Below are positions 1 to 8,061 of a stretch of DNA of 40,951 nt, one piece after another (position 1 is the first letter of the stretch; every line of letters starts with the position of its first letter). The position numbers and the translations under genes were made by a program. The stretch comes from Candidatus Hermodarchaeum yapensis (GTDB taxonomy: Archaea; Asgardarchaeota; Hermodarchaeia; Hermodarchaeales; Hermodarchaeaceae), in the NCBI GenBank assembly GCA_016840405.1, contig JAEOSK010000001.1, forward strand, positions 1-40,951, read 5' to 3'. Below the pieces are notes generated by a model. It saw nothing but the letters and a program-made list of their open reading frames with translations. It had not been told where the DNA came from and did not search any database.

Positions 1-13
1 TGAGGAGAAAGCG

Positions 14-41
14 TTTTAATAATATCCTGATATATGTCAGG
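14..41 (+). promoter_or_regulatory. TATA-like box plus inverted repeat before the RHH gene
   Basis: A T/A-rich TATA-like stretch (ttttaataat, about 14-23) lies roughly 25 bases before the ATG at 44, which would give a leaderless or near-leaderless transcript. Between the box and the start is an inverted repeat with arms CCTGA (26-30) and TCAGG (37-41) around a 6-base centre. Because the gene downstream encodes a ribbon-helix-helix DNA-binding protein, and such proteins bind short palindromes, this is a plausible autoregulatory operator. That role is inference. Confidence 0.45.
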
Positions 42-43
42 GT

Positions 44-241
44 ATGTCCCGGGTAATACGCTTGCATTTGGTGTCAGTCAAACTCCCCAAGGCCTATGTC
101 AAAGGGCTCGATACGCTGGTTGATCGAGGAACCTATCCAACGCGCAGTGAAGCAATACGTGTGGCTATTCGCGACCTACTTAAACGGGAACTCTGGATTT
201 CAGGCTCCCCCCTCACTATGCTTCGAACGCCTGAAGATTAA
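44..241 (+). CDS. Ribbon-helix-helix (CopG/Arc-type) transcriptional regulator
   Basis: A 65-residue protein with the ribbon-helix-helix pattern. A short beta strand (VSVKLP, residues 10-15) is followed by helix A (KAYVKGLDTLVDRG), the turn YPTRSEAIR, and helix B ending in VAIRDLLKREL. The YxxRSEAIRxAIRxLL pattern is characteristic of archaeal CopG-like DNA-binding proteins that dimerise and insert the beta strand into the major groove. The ATG at 44 fits the TATA-like box upstream; an internal GTG just before the strand would also keep the whole domain. The tail after residue 50 is short and has no recognisable sensor domain, so it is not NikR. It stands alone on the plus strand and faces a convergent LAGLIDADG-type gene. 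The target is unknown, but the palindrome beside its own start suggests autoregulation. Confidence 0.8.
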   Translation: MSRVIRLHLVSVKLPKAYVKGLDTLVDRGTYPTRSEAIRVAIRDLLKRELWISGSPLTMLRTPED

Positions 242-325
242 CTCCCCTTACTCAAGTATCAGCGTTCACGCGTCCCTTGGATGAACTCTTCAACTCGTAA
301 TTTAGGGATGTTATCCTCATCCTTT

Positions 326-1492
326 TTAGGCTCTCTTCAAGACATAAAAAATACCAGCACTAGAATAGGAATAACCAGTTTCATCAAAAATCGCTTCTGC
401 GATTCTGCCATAAGAGATGCCCTTCCTTCGAAGTTCTAATATTCGTTCATAGATCTCAGAAGGCATCTCTGCATTTCCTCTTGATTGTCTCGCCCTTGCC
501 ATTTTGCCAACTTTTTTAGCTGCCTTTTGGCGTCCCGAAGCATTTAGAAAGAACGGCAAATTAACCGCCTGCTCAACGCTATCAGGCTTTTTTATCTGGA
601 TATTCCTACCTGCTTCAAATGCCCTAATTTTACAAGTTAAAAGTAATTTTGACACAAATGATTTGCTTACGCCACAAGTAATGCCAATAGCGTGATTACT
701 AACGCTTGCCCACCCGTCTCCATCACTTAATCCTTGTAGAACTTTTACTTTTATCTCGTGAGGTGCCTTGAGAAGCCATTCAGCACGAATCTGATTGTAA
801 GTTGTTACTTCGTTCCGTTTTATTCCCAGACAACAACGAAGCATCCATGTAATTATCGGGCTCTTTTCGGAGATCCAGTGGTGGTACGATCTCTTTTTCT
901 TAGGTTCAAGTTCGTTTGCTGATATTCCCAATTTTTTAAGACAATTACAAGTATAATCTCCAATTTCCTTACTCCAGTCATAAGATTTTGAAAGACGGAG
1001 ATCTAATCTCATCGAAGTCCCTCTTCCGTTCTTCACAGCATCGCTAGTCATAATACCTAACACATAAGCGAATGCCTCATTTTTTTCGATATCTTCAAAA
1101 AAGGTTTCTACTTTCATATTATGTTCGGTTTTTAATGAATCTACAACTTCACGAATTTGAACCCATTTTCTTGGTTTTAATGGAACTTCAGTGAAACCAA
1201 CTGGGTAATAGGGGTACCCATTTCTCATTTTAATTGGAAGCCATTTGTTTCCGGGTTTCAACACACGCTTCGGTATTTTAGAAGCAAGATTAACAAGATC
1301 TGGCCTAATACCTTTGTTTATCCAGTTCCAAATTTGACTTTCACGCATTTGAACCCCTTTTGCTATCTGAGAATAACTTCCTCCCTCGCTTAGCTTATTT
1401 AAAACCTGAAAATATTTGTTAACTTGGTGTAATAAGTGAAAGAACTTTCTGGGTTGAGTTAAGATAATTAATTGAAACGCGTAATTTTTCAA
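326..1492 (-). CDS. LAGLIDADG-type homing-endonuclease-like protein with flanking HTH segments
   Basis: A 388-residue ORF. An N-terminal helix-turn-helix-like stretch (about residues 37-64: GGSYSQIAKGVQMRESQIW) precedes a core with two degenerate LAGLIDADG helices, AFAYVLGIMTSDA and KVKVLQGLSDGDG, each keeping the acidic residue expected at the active site. A second HTH-like segment (GISYGRIAEAIFDETGYSY) lies at the C-terminus. This architecture suits a free-standing LAGLIDADG endonuclease or a DNA-binding derivative of one. The stretch is visibly more A/T-rich than the metabolic genes around it, as expected of mobile DNA. Its 5' end overlaps the next upstream ORF by 74 bases in another frame, so the two may be one gene broken by a frameshift. 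No host intron or intein is visible. The family call rests on the two motifs and is moderately secure; cleavage activity is not shown. Confidence 0.6.
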   Translation of the reverse strand: MKNYAFQLIILTQPRKFFHLLHQVNKYFQVLNKLSEGGSYSQIAKGVQMRESQIWNWINKGIRPDLVNLASKIPKRVLKPGNKWLPIKMRNGYPYYPVGFTEVPLKPRKWVQIREVVDSLKTEHNMKVETFFEDIEKNEAFAYVLGIMTSDAVKNGRGTSMRLDLRLSKSYDWSKEIGDYTCNCLKKLGISANELEPKKKRSYHHWISEKSPIITWMLRCCLGIKRNEVTTYNQIRAEWLLKAPHEIKVKVLQGLSDGDGWASVSNHAIGITCGVSKSFVSKLLLTCKIRAFEAGRNIQIKKPDSVEQAVNLPFFLNASGRQKAAKKVGKMARARQSRGNAEMPSEIYERILELRRKGISYGRIAEAIFDETGYSYSSAGIFYVLKRA

Positions 1493-1850
1493 AGCATTTT
1501 TTGCCTTCTGTCTTGGAAAATCCTTTCTCTATAAGAAAATAAAGACGAGGTTTGCGCCCGCCCTTAATGAAACCCTGGATCTTATTTCGTGATAAATTAT
1601 ATTTTCTTGCAAACTGTCTGAGCTCATCATAATTTAGGAATGTTCTATTACGAAGCTGGTTGAAAAGTTCAACATGACTTTCAGCATCACGAATTAGCTT
1701 ACTAAAATTTTGAATGCGCCGAAGACCAAAATATTCCTGGTCAATTATTTCATGAAGAACTGCTTTTGAAGATATGTGTGTGTGACCAATTATGGGGCGC
1801 CAAATATTGATTGGTTTCAAGATTATATTTGTCGATTCTTCAGGAACCAC
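1419..1850 (-). CDS. HTH-containing ORF upstream of the LAGLIDADG gene, possibly its broken N-terminus
   Basis: A 143-residue ORF on the same strand as the LAGLIDADG-type gene, overlapping its 5' end out of frame. Residues about 72-106 (YDELRQFARKYNLSRNKIQG, then FIKGGRKPRLYFLIEKG) have the helix-turn-helix pattern and resemble the YSQIAKGVQMRESQIW...INKGIRP segment of the downstream ORF, as if the two were tandem copies of one HTH unit. After EKG the reading becomes low-information until the stop. This is what a single frameshift in a longer protein would produce, although two overlapping genes cannot be excluded. The initiator ATG at 1850 is not preceded by a clear ribosome binding site. 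Function is not recognised beyond probable DNA binding. Confidence 0.45.
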   Translation of the reverse strand: MVPEESTNIILKPINIWRPIIGHTHISSKAVLHEIIDQEYFGLRRIQNFSKLIRDAESHVELFNQLRNRTFLNYDELRQFARKYNLSRNKIQGFIKGGRKPRLYFLIEKGFSKTEGKKCFEKLRVSINYLNSTQKVLSLITPS

Positions 1851-1954
1851 ACTGATTATTAGGTTTTAGAAAATATAACGGGAGAGAGAGGGCATTCAAG
1901 GTGAATGATAGTTTTGTTAATAGATTAAGATATATTCCAATTTGATTACTTCGT

Positions 1955-3037
1955 TTAACGCTCGCGTTCTCCTTGAATGAATTCTTCAACATACCTTTTT
2001 GCAATAGAATCTTCGATCTGTTCTGGAGGGTGTTTAAATGAGTAGGCTGAGATGCTAAGGAGCGGACCGCTCACTCCTCGGTCCAAGGCGATCTTAGTCG
2101 CCCGAATGACGTCCGCAACTACTCCCGCGCTGTTCGGTGAGTCTTCTACTGATAGCTTCAATGCTACACTAATTGGCATCCCACCCCATTTCTTTCCTTG
2201 GGCGTGGATGTAGCAAATCTTTGTATCATCAAGGAAAGGAACGTAGTCGCTGGGTCCAATTCGAGTGGGAACAGGATAATCAAGAATGCTGGTTACTGCT
2301 TCTGTCTTGCTGATACGCTTACTTTTCAAACGATGCTCAGCAAGCATATTCTCGAAATCAGTATTTCCACCGATATTGAGCTGATAGGTTTCATCAATTT
2401 CCACACCACGATCGGAAAGAAGCTGGGCAATCACTCGATGCAGAATTGTAGCGCCAACCTGGCTTTTGATGTCGTCTCCCGCCATTGGAAGACCTGCTTT
2501 GCGGAATTTCTCCTGCCAACCACTATCTGATACAATGAACTCAGGAATGCAATTAATAAATCCGCAACCAGCATCGAGAGCCGCTTGGGCATAATAGCGG
2601 GATGCTTCAGCACTTCCGACAGGAAGAAAATTGATCAGGATTTCTGCGCCCGCCTTTCGCAGCTCTTCTGCAACGTCAACTGGCTTCATCTCCTTCGCAT
2701 CATATACATCAAAGGAGCCTTTCATGTGATCGGCAACGCCATCTAAAATGGGGGCTGGTAACACTTCAACTCCTAACTTGGGAACCTCGGCAAATTTGAT
2801 AACTACGTTAGGATGTACGAAAATTGCCTCACTGATGTCTTTTCCAATTTTGCCAGCATTAACTTCGAAGGCTCCTACAAACTCTATGTCTCTAGGCAGA
2901 TACTCGCCAAAGGAAGGGTGCATGAGTCCTGTAACTCGCTCCTCTTTTCCTGTAACGCCTTTGTAATAGTAGATGCCTTGAACAAGGCTTGATGCACAAT
3001 TTCCAAGCCCTGCGATAGCGACTTTAATGGGTCCCAT
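1955..3037 (-). CDS. ino1: myo-Inositol-1-phosphate synthase
   Basis: Converts glucose-6-phosphate to myo-inositol-3-phosphate (1L-myo-inositol-1-phosphate) in an NAD-dependent reaction. In archaea the product feeds archaetidylinositol lipids or inositol-based solutes. The 360-residue protein opens with a Rossmann dinucleotide-binding loop (VAIAGLGNCASSLVQGI). It carries the family catalytic-core signature around DIKSQVGATILHR and the downstream NIGGNTDF block, and is of normal length for prokaryotic INO1. The ATG at 3037 precedes the Rossmann strand directly. It is a single gene, divergent from the membrane protein at 3192, with about 150 bases of shared upstream region. No inositol-phosphatase or lipid synthase gene is adjacent, so the end product cannot be told from this window. 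Confidence 0.92.
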   Translation of the reverse strand: MGPIKVAIAGLGNCASSLVQGIYYYKGVTGKEERVTGLMHPSFGEYLPRDIEFVGAFEVNAGKIGKDISEAIFVHPNVVIKFAEVPKLGVEVLPAPILDGVADHMKGSFDVYDAKEMKPVDVAEELRKAGAEILINFLPVGSAEASRYYAQAALDAGCGFINCIPEFIVSDSGWQEKFRKAGLPMAGDDIKSQVGATILHRVIAQLLSDRGVEIDETYQLNIGGNTDFENMLAEHRLKSKRISKTEAVTSILDYPVPTRIGPSDYVPFLDDTKICYIHAQGKKWGGMPISVALKLSVEDSPNSAGVVADVIRATKIALDRGVSGPLLSISAYSFKHPPEQIEDSIAKRYVEEFIQGERER

Positions 3038-3191
3038 GATAACCGCCTACATGTAATAGTTTATGGTGATAAAGTATATGGGGCGACTAAGCCGCGTGCA
3101 CCATTTAAGCATTTCTCCTCTTTCGAACAAAAAGCCTGCGGGAGGCAGCAAGTTAAAATCGGTGAATTCTCCTTAACGCTAGCGAGCAGCC

Positions 3192-4379
3192 ATGTCATAT
3201 ATCTCTTATCAGACCCGAAGATCTAGTATTCTTCTCCCCATTCTTGTTGCCATCGGCATGATTGCCTACTTTGTTGTACTTGTATTTGCCTTTTCAAATC
3301 TCCACCTTGTCTTTCCCGAGATTCCTCCGCCTCCTCTTGCCAGTGCGCTTCGATATTTTCTCCTTCCAGTAGCCTTCGCATTCCCATGGATCCTCTTCGT
3401 CCTCATTTTCCGGGAACGAACTATTAATGCCACAGAAATCATGAACCAAAAGGGGAACCTCATTCCTCTCAGATGGCAAATGCTTTACGGGTTCAATACT
3501 CTGATAATCCTCGGCTTTTTCATCTTCCCATTCATCTCTCCTCCACTCGGAATTTTTGCTGCCCTCGTATTAGCCTATCGCCTTGTTCATCGGTCCGAAA
3601 ACATATGGCAGAAAAGTCCAGGCATGCGAATGGGCTATACTCTGATTCTTTTCATCCTCTTAGCTGCTGTTCCTGTCTATTTAACAATAATCTGGTTTCA
3701 ATACATTCTCGCTGTTGTTGGCGCTATGCTAGCTGGGTGGATTTTCTTCTTCGATCCATTATACTTCACATCACTTTGTATTGTCAACGCCCTGTCATTA
3801 GGTGCACTCCTCGCACTCTCTTACGGCACATTAGACGACAAAGGGAAGGTCACATACAGCGACAGCAAGAAAATGTGGTATATTTGGTTTGGACAACTCA
3901 TCATAATTATTGCCCAATGGATTCTTCTCAATCCTTTCCCCTTTTTCTATAACATATGGGGATTCACCTTTGCTGCACCTGATCCCATCGGATTTGCAGG
4001 CAATTTAGGAAATATCTCCTACATCAACTACATATGTTTAGGTATCATTGCCATAGTTTACCTTGTTCGGTTCATCCTACGAATCGGAGGCCCCTTGCGG
4101 TTATCAATCATCGGTATCCTTTTTGCCTCTGCATTTCTTGTTGTCGAAATCCTGTCTACCTTATTCATTGTACCAGGAAGTGTAATTCGACCAGTTCTAA
4201 TTATCGGATCAAGCCTGATATTCATCATTGCTTTCACAATCAGCTTCTTCGCAGCACCCGATGAACTCATCGAGAAAGACGAACTGATTGCTGAAGAGAC
4301 CGACCGCTTGGAAGAACTAGCTACTGAAGAAGCTGAAACTGCAACTGAAGAAACTGAAGAGACTACAGCTGAAAGTTAA
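3192..4379 (+). CDS. Polytopic membrane protein with acidic C-terminal tail, function unknown
   Basis: A 395-residue protein with about eleven hydrophobic segments spaced through residues 13-355, for example PILVAIGMIAYFVVLVFAF and VLIIGSSLIFIIAFTISFF. It ends in a soluble tail of about 40 residues dominated by Glu and Thr (TEEAETATEETEETTAES at the end). There is no signal peptide distinct from the first membrane helix. Charged residues within the membrane part are few, and no transporter motif is recognisable. It sits alone, divergent from ino1 and convergent with the small gene at 4384, which begins only four bases after its stop on the other strand. The acidic tail could bind cations or a basic partner protein, but this is speculation. 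The gene is certain as coding; the function is unknown. Confidence 0.8.
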   Translation: MSYISYQTRRSSILLPILVAIGMIAYFVVLVFAFSNLHLVFPEIPPPPLASALRYFLLPVAFAFPWILFVLIFRERTINATEIMNQKGNLIPLRWQMLYGFNTLIILGFFIFPFISPPLGIFAALVLAYRLVHRSENIWQKSPGMRMGYTLILFILLAAVPVYLTIIWFQYILAVVGAMLAGWIFFFDPLYFTSLCIVNALSLGALLALSYGTLDDKGKVTYSDSKKMWYIWFGQLIIIIAQWILLNPFPFFYNIWGFTFAAPDPIGFAGNLGNISYINYICLGIIAIVYLVRFILRIGGPLRLSIIGILFASAFLVVEILSTLFIVPGSVIRPVLIIGSSLIFIIAFTISFFAAPDELIEKDELIAEETDRLEELATEEAETATEETEETTAES

Positions 4380-4383
4380 TCGA

Positions 4384-4749
4384 TTACACATTGCGGAGAA
4401 ATGCGGGGACTTTTGATAATTCAATTAGGGGAATGTAAAGCCACTTCCGGTCAAATGTGCCCGAAGCATAATCCCACACTTCCTCAGGATCAGACTTGTA
4501 TTTGATAAAAGGGCCCTTAGGTCCCTTGTCGAGTTCTACATACAGAAATAATGGCAAACCTTCCAGTTCCCAGTAACCAGGAATTGAAGTAAATGTACCC
4601 ATGATGTGTTTATTTCCACGTTTGAAGTGGAGAATTGTGGCGGTACGTTCTCTAACAGCCCAAAAATGAACGAGGCGAACAAGATTGTTAAGATCTTTGA
4701 TTTTCATGAGAACTGCGGGTTTGAAGTCTAAGTCAGTCAAAGCAATCAA
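4384..4749 (-). CDS. Small conserved-looking protein of unknown function
   Basis: A 121-residue soluble protein that I do not recognise. The composition is that of a folded alpha/beta protein, with aromatic-rich strands such as GTFTSIPGYWELEGLPLFLY and a C-terminal WLYIPLIELSKVPAFL segment. The TTG at 4749 lies about 25-30 bases downstream of a TATA-like tttatttt on the minus strand (around 4775), consistent with leaderless translation; an in-frame ATG at 4707 is the alternative start. It converges on the membrane protein ending at 4379. No cofactor motif, cysteine cluster or membrane segment is visible. Confidence 0.6.
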   Translation of the reverse strand: MIALTDLDFKPAVLMKIKDLNNLVRLVHFWAVRERTATILHFKRGNKHIMGTFTSIPGYWELEGLPLFLYVELDKGPKGPFIKYKSDPEEVWDYASGTFDRKWLYIPLIELSKVPAFLRNV

Positions 4750-4844
4750 CTGTGCGTCATAATCAATTCATGAAAATAAAGTCTTTGCTTAGATGAAGGT
4801 TAGTACCAGCATTTTTGAGGATGTATGCAAAAAGCTAGTTTGCA

Positions 4845-5624
4845 ATGGAGTTTCGAATTGCGTGCGCTCAAATGGATGTTGCATTGGGAAATAAGAAACA
4901 AAACTTGGAGCATGCAGCGGAGATTATGAAGGAGGCAGCGAGTCGCAAAGTTGATCTTATTGTTTTTCCAGAGCTCTTTACAACAGGTTATTGTTTGGAT
5001 CAGGCAAATGTCCTTGCTGAACCATCCAATGGCCATTCCATTGAACTTCTTCGTGACTTGGCGGGTCGGTTTCGGATATTCATTGTCGCGGGTAGTATCC
5101 TTGAACGCCGCAATCAAGATATCTACAACACCTGCCATTTGATAGGAAAAGATGGGAAATTACTTGGGTATTATGACAAAGTTCATCTATTTCCCCCCTT
5201 CGAAGAACCTCGTTACCTAACGGCTGGAACAAGAGCTCCAATATTCAAAACTAGTCTAGGAATATTTGGGTTGATGATTTGTTTTGACCTCAGGTTTCCT
5301 GAGATAGCTCGTGAGTTGACAATTAATGGATCGCAAATCATATTTTGTCCTGCGGAGTTTCCTGCAGAACGGATAGCAGTATGGGCAACTCTATTACGGG
5401 CTAGAGCGATTGAAAATCAAGTATTTGTGGTGGGTTGTAACCGAACCGGGAGTGATGGCAAAACCCTCTTTGGTGGACGGAGTGCCATCATCGACCCTGA
5501 GGGTACTACCCTTTCTCAAGCTGATGATTCGCCTCAGCTAATTGATGTAAAAATAAATCTAGCTGATGTGGAATCAGTTCGCCAAAAGTTCCCGCTGATG
5601 AAGTATCGTCGCACCAAATTCTGA
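4845..5624 (+). CDS. Carbon-nitrogen hydrolase (nitrilase superfamily amidase)
   Basis: A 259-residue nitrilase-superfamily enzyme that hydrolyses a non-peptide C-N bond through a cysteine thioester intermediate. The Glu-Lys-Cys catalytic triad is intact: Glu43 in VFPELFTTGY, Lys112 in YYDKVHLFPPFEEPRY and Cys146 in MICFDLRFPE. The YDKVHLF and CFDLRFPEIAR blocks most resemble the omega-amidase / NIT2-like and Nit branches, so 2-oxoglutaramate, 2-oxosuccinamate or deaminated metabolite repair are possible substrates. The exact substrate cannot be read from the sequence. The ATG at 4845 directly precedes the first core strand (RIACAQMDVALG). It is followed on the same strand by the DUF47 gene after 54 bases, but no functional link is evident. 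Confidence 0.88.
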   Translation: MEFRIACAQMDVALGNKKQNLEHAAEIMKEAASRKVDLIVFPELFTTGYCLDQANVLAEPSNGHSIELLRDLAGRFRIFIVAGSILERRNQDIYNTCHLIGKDGKLLGYYDKVHLFPPFEEPRYLTAGTRAPIFKTSLGIFGLMICFDLRFPEIARELTINGSQIIFCPAEFPAERIAVWATLLRARAIENQVFVVGCNRTGSDGKTLFGGRSAIIDPEGTTLSQADDSPQLIDVKINLADVESVRQKFPLMKYRRTKF

Positions 5625-5678
5625 GCGATAATTTCTGCACACAAGTCAAACCTTTAAGAAGGACAAATTCAAGTTAAG

Positions 5679-6368
5679 GTGTTGACTATTCGCTCACTGG
5701 TGGCAAGAAACGTGTGGCGTCGAAAACGTGAAGGAGTCATTCAGGATCTGATTCTTCAGCATGCACAAATCGTACTAAAAACGGTCCAAGCGCTTTATGA
5801 CTATATCAGTGTTGTTCGCAAGAAAAAACCTGACAAACGGGTGGTTGAGAAAGAAGAAGAACTCGGTGAGAATGTGTTAAAACTTGAGAGGCAAGCTGAT
5901 GAACTTGAAGAAAAAGTTGACGAAGAACTCTTTCGTGGTGCATTTCTTCCTGTGACTAGTAGTGATCGATTCGATTTAATCGCTTCAGTAGACGGTATAG
6001 CGGATCGTTGCGAAATTATTGTTCGTAAACTCCGTATTATTGCTGAACCAATTGAGCTAGATGTTAAGGAAAAACTCAGTGAAATGGCCCGCCTTTCTGT
6101 TGAGGCTACAGAAGCGCTAGTTGAAAGTATTGAACTGATGGGTAAGGATTTTGATGGTGCCCTATCGAAAGGGCATTCTGTGTATTCTATTCGAGAAAAG
6201 AACCGTGATGTGGAATTTGAAACGCTTGAGCTGCTTGTCGACCTTGAAATGGAATGTTCAACCTTTGTGCTCTTGCATGATGTCATCCAACTATTAGGAC
6301 AGACAACAGATAGAGCTAAAGTTGCAGCTGAAAGTGTCATCTCGATGGTAATCAAATATCGATCGTAA
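5679..6368 (+). CDS. PhoU-like DUF47 family protein
   Basis: A 229-residue all-helical protein of the PhoU-related DUF47 family (COG1392), usually associated with phosphate uptake regulation. The typical pattern is present: long amphipathic helices rich in Glu/Lys, the ADELEEKVDEELFRGAFLPV segment followed by SSDRFDLIASVDGIADRCE, and a C-terminal LLGQTTDRAKVAAESV helix. DUF47 genes usually sit next to a PiT-type phosphate permease, but none is present here, so the partner is elsewhere or the role differs. The start is taken as GTG at 5679; the next codon is TTG (5682), also a possible initiator. The preceding stretch contains ttaagaaggac, a weak ribosome-binding candidate. Confidence 0.82.
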   Translation: MLTIRSLVARNVWRRKREGVIQDLILQHAQIVLKTVQALYDYISVVRKKKPDKRVVEKEEELGENVLKLERQADELEEKVDEELFRGAFLPVTSSDRFDLIASVDGIADRCEIIVRKLRIIAEPIELDVKEKLSEMARLSVEATEALVESIELMGKDFDGALSKGHSVYSIREKNRDVEFETLELLVDLEMECSTFVLLHDVIQLLGQTTDRAKVAAESVISMVIKYRS

Positions 6369-6400
6369 AAATGCGTGGCAAGCGTTTTCTCAGAAGAGCT

Positions 6401-7195
6401 CTAGCTGAATTCAGCTCGGCGTTTAAGATATTTTTCTCGCAGTCGTTGGTAGGTGGCTTCATCTACACCACCTGCTCGCATACGTTGCTCTAATCGGTTT
6501 AGCAATTCGTCAATAGCTTGCCGTTCTGATGACACCTCATCACTGGACATCTCATTGTTATTCGTCGTTATCTGAGAAGTTTCGGAGTTTGTGCTGGGTT
6601 GGTCCATTTCAGGAGGTGGTGTCGAATTAGAATTGGGTGAAGTGGATAAGCCATTTTGTTCAAGTTGTTCCTCAAGCTTTGCCATTTCCTCTTCAATGGC
6701 GTCAAGTTGTTCTTTGACGTGTTCATCCGTTTCCGCTGTCTCTTCTGCTCTGGTTCGGCGAGCCCGAAGGAACCTTGAACTTGACGGTGAATCTTGTTGG
6801 ATACTCGAACTGGAACTATTTACTGAATTTACACCCGCAGGGGAGTTACTAATCGCACCTGGTTCAACCACGATGGTTTCCAATTCCGCGGCACGTTTAT
6901 CTCGCCGAATTCTTGGTTGAGCACGTTTTCTGGTCACGCGCTCACCTGACGCAGAACGAGCACCTCTCGGGAGTGGGCGTCGCGGCTCTTCAGTCACAGT
7001 TGGTTGACTACGTCGGTCCAACAATAAACTAGCAGCCAAAACGGGAATCCAGGCTAGAATTACAATGTTTAAGAGGCTATTTAAGCCCGGAAACAAACTT
7101 TCGAGAAGACCTGTAATTACGAAGGCGTCGACGATTAAGAGGACTGCAAAGATGACAAATATTCCAATGATTGCTGATGAGCGCTTACTAGGCAT
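6401..7195 (-). CDS. Membrane-anchored protein with coiled coil and SHOCT-like C-terminal helix pair
   Basis: A 264-residue protein. Two N-terminal hydrophobic segments (IIGIFVIFAVLLIVDAFVI and LLNIVILAWIPVLAASLLL) form a hairpin anchor. A long low-complexity region rich in Arg, Ser, Asn and Thr follows, with a short coiled coil (EEEMAKLEEQLEQNG) in the middle. The final 42 residues (IDELLNRLEQRMRAGGVDEATYQRLREKYL) look like a short oligomerisation domain of SHOCT type: two helices joined by a Gly-containing turn. The gene just upstream (7202-7900) has the same architecture and a matching C-terminal unit, so the pair probably arose by duplication and may hetero-oligomerise. The two are separated by six bases and are surely co-transcribed. 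Function unknown. Confidence 0.78.
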   Translation of the reverse strand: MPSKRSSAIIGIFVIFAVLLIVDAFVITGLLESLFPGLNSLLNIVILAWIPVLAASLLLDRRSQPTVTEEPRRPLPRGARSASGERVTRKRAQPRIRRDKRAAELETIVVEPGAISNSPAGVNSVNSSSSSIQQDSPSSSRFLRARRTRAEETAETDEHVKEQLDAIEEEMAKLEEQLEQNGLSTSPNSNSTPPPEMDQPSTNSETSQITTNNNEMSSDEVSSERQAIDELLNRLEQRMRAGGVDEATYQRLREKYLKRRAEFS

Positions 7196-7201
7196 GCTCT
7201 A

Positions 7202-7900
7202 TTAGTCACCTGTGACTGACTCTTTTTTTCCCCGCATTGAAGAAGGTAAACGTCTTCTTTCCTTTTTTTCCAACCTGGCTAAATACTTGTTGCGCAACCG
7301 GTTGTATAACTGCTTTGAGATTGCGCGTTTCGCAAGCTTTTCATCCAACGCTTCAAGAAGCTGACGGACTGCAAGTTCGGACAAGTCTTCATCTTCATCG
7401 ACTTGTTCTTCCACCACAGGAGCCGGTGAATCTAAAGTAAGATCAGTTATCTCGGAGTCACTTACGGATGCCTCAGCTAGTTGACTCTTTAGCATCTGAA
7501 CGCGCTTTTCAAGTTCATCAATTCTCTCTTGGAGCTTTTCTGAAGGAACTTCTCTTTTGGGTTTCTGTATTTCTTCGGGCTCCTTTAGAGTAGGAGGAAT
7601 TTCTGGTCTAGCTTCCTCTACTTCAGTATCTAGGAGTCTAGCTTGAACTGCTTCTATACTTCTCGGTTCTTCGGTTTCAGCTGCCTCCAAGGCTGTGTCC
7701 GGAAGGGGCGAAGAAAGAGACGGAGGAGGTGAAGGTTCATCAGAGTCTTGCGTTTGGTATACATAGACTATAGCAATTCCAAGACACATGATGATTAGAG
7801 CAAATATGCCAATTATCGGTGAAATAAAAAAGAGAAAAATGCCGAAAATGAAGGTTATACAACAACAAACAATATACCCTGCTCGACTTTCCCGACTCAT
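7202..7900 (-). CDS. Membrane-anchored coiled-coil protein, paralogue of its neighbour
   Basis: A 232-residue protein with a two-helix N-terminal anchor (YIVCCCITFIFGIFLFFISP, then IIGIFALIIMCLGIAIVYVY). It continues with an acidic Pro/Ser-rich linker, a coiled coil (LQERIDELEKRVQMLKSQLA, about residues 122-141) and a C-terminal helical unit (LLEALDEKLAKRAISKQLYN) that aligns with the end of the downstream gene product. The unit resembles SHOCT-like oligomerisation modules. It is first in a two-gene transcript, with its start facing the 160-base region shared with the AIR-synthase-like gene. A run of three cysteines in the first membrane segment is unusual. No enzymatic motif is visible; a scaffold or membrane-organising role would fit but is not shown. 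Confidence 0.78.
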   Translation of the reverse strand: MSRESRAGYIVCCCITFIFGIFLFFISPIIGIFALIIMCLGIAIVYVYQTQDSDEPSPPPSLSSPLPDTALEAAETEEPRSIEAVQARLLDTEVEEARPEIPPTLKEPEEIQKPKREVPSEKLQERIDELEKRVQMLKSQLAEASVSDSEITDLTLDSPAPVVEEQVDEDEDLSELAVRQLLEALDEKLAKRAISKQLYNRLRNKYLARLEKKERRRLPSSMRGKKESVTGD

Positions 7901-8061
7901 CGGTTGTCAACCAAATTCCGGTAACTTGAGAGAAATTCTCTTCTCACATTAAGTCTTGTTGTATCACCCTAATAACTAATCCTTGTGGCTTGTCTAATTT
8001 CCGATTTCCCCTGAAAGTTTTCCTGGCAACACACATTTAAACACATTTTCCTGCAGAATGC

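Noticed and set aside
5801..6355. A Ser-rich 184-residue minus-strand ORF
   Set aside because: Mirror frame of the Glu/Lys-rich DUF47 gene; serine-rich low complexity is expected there.
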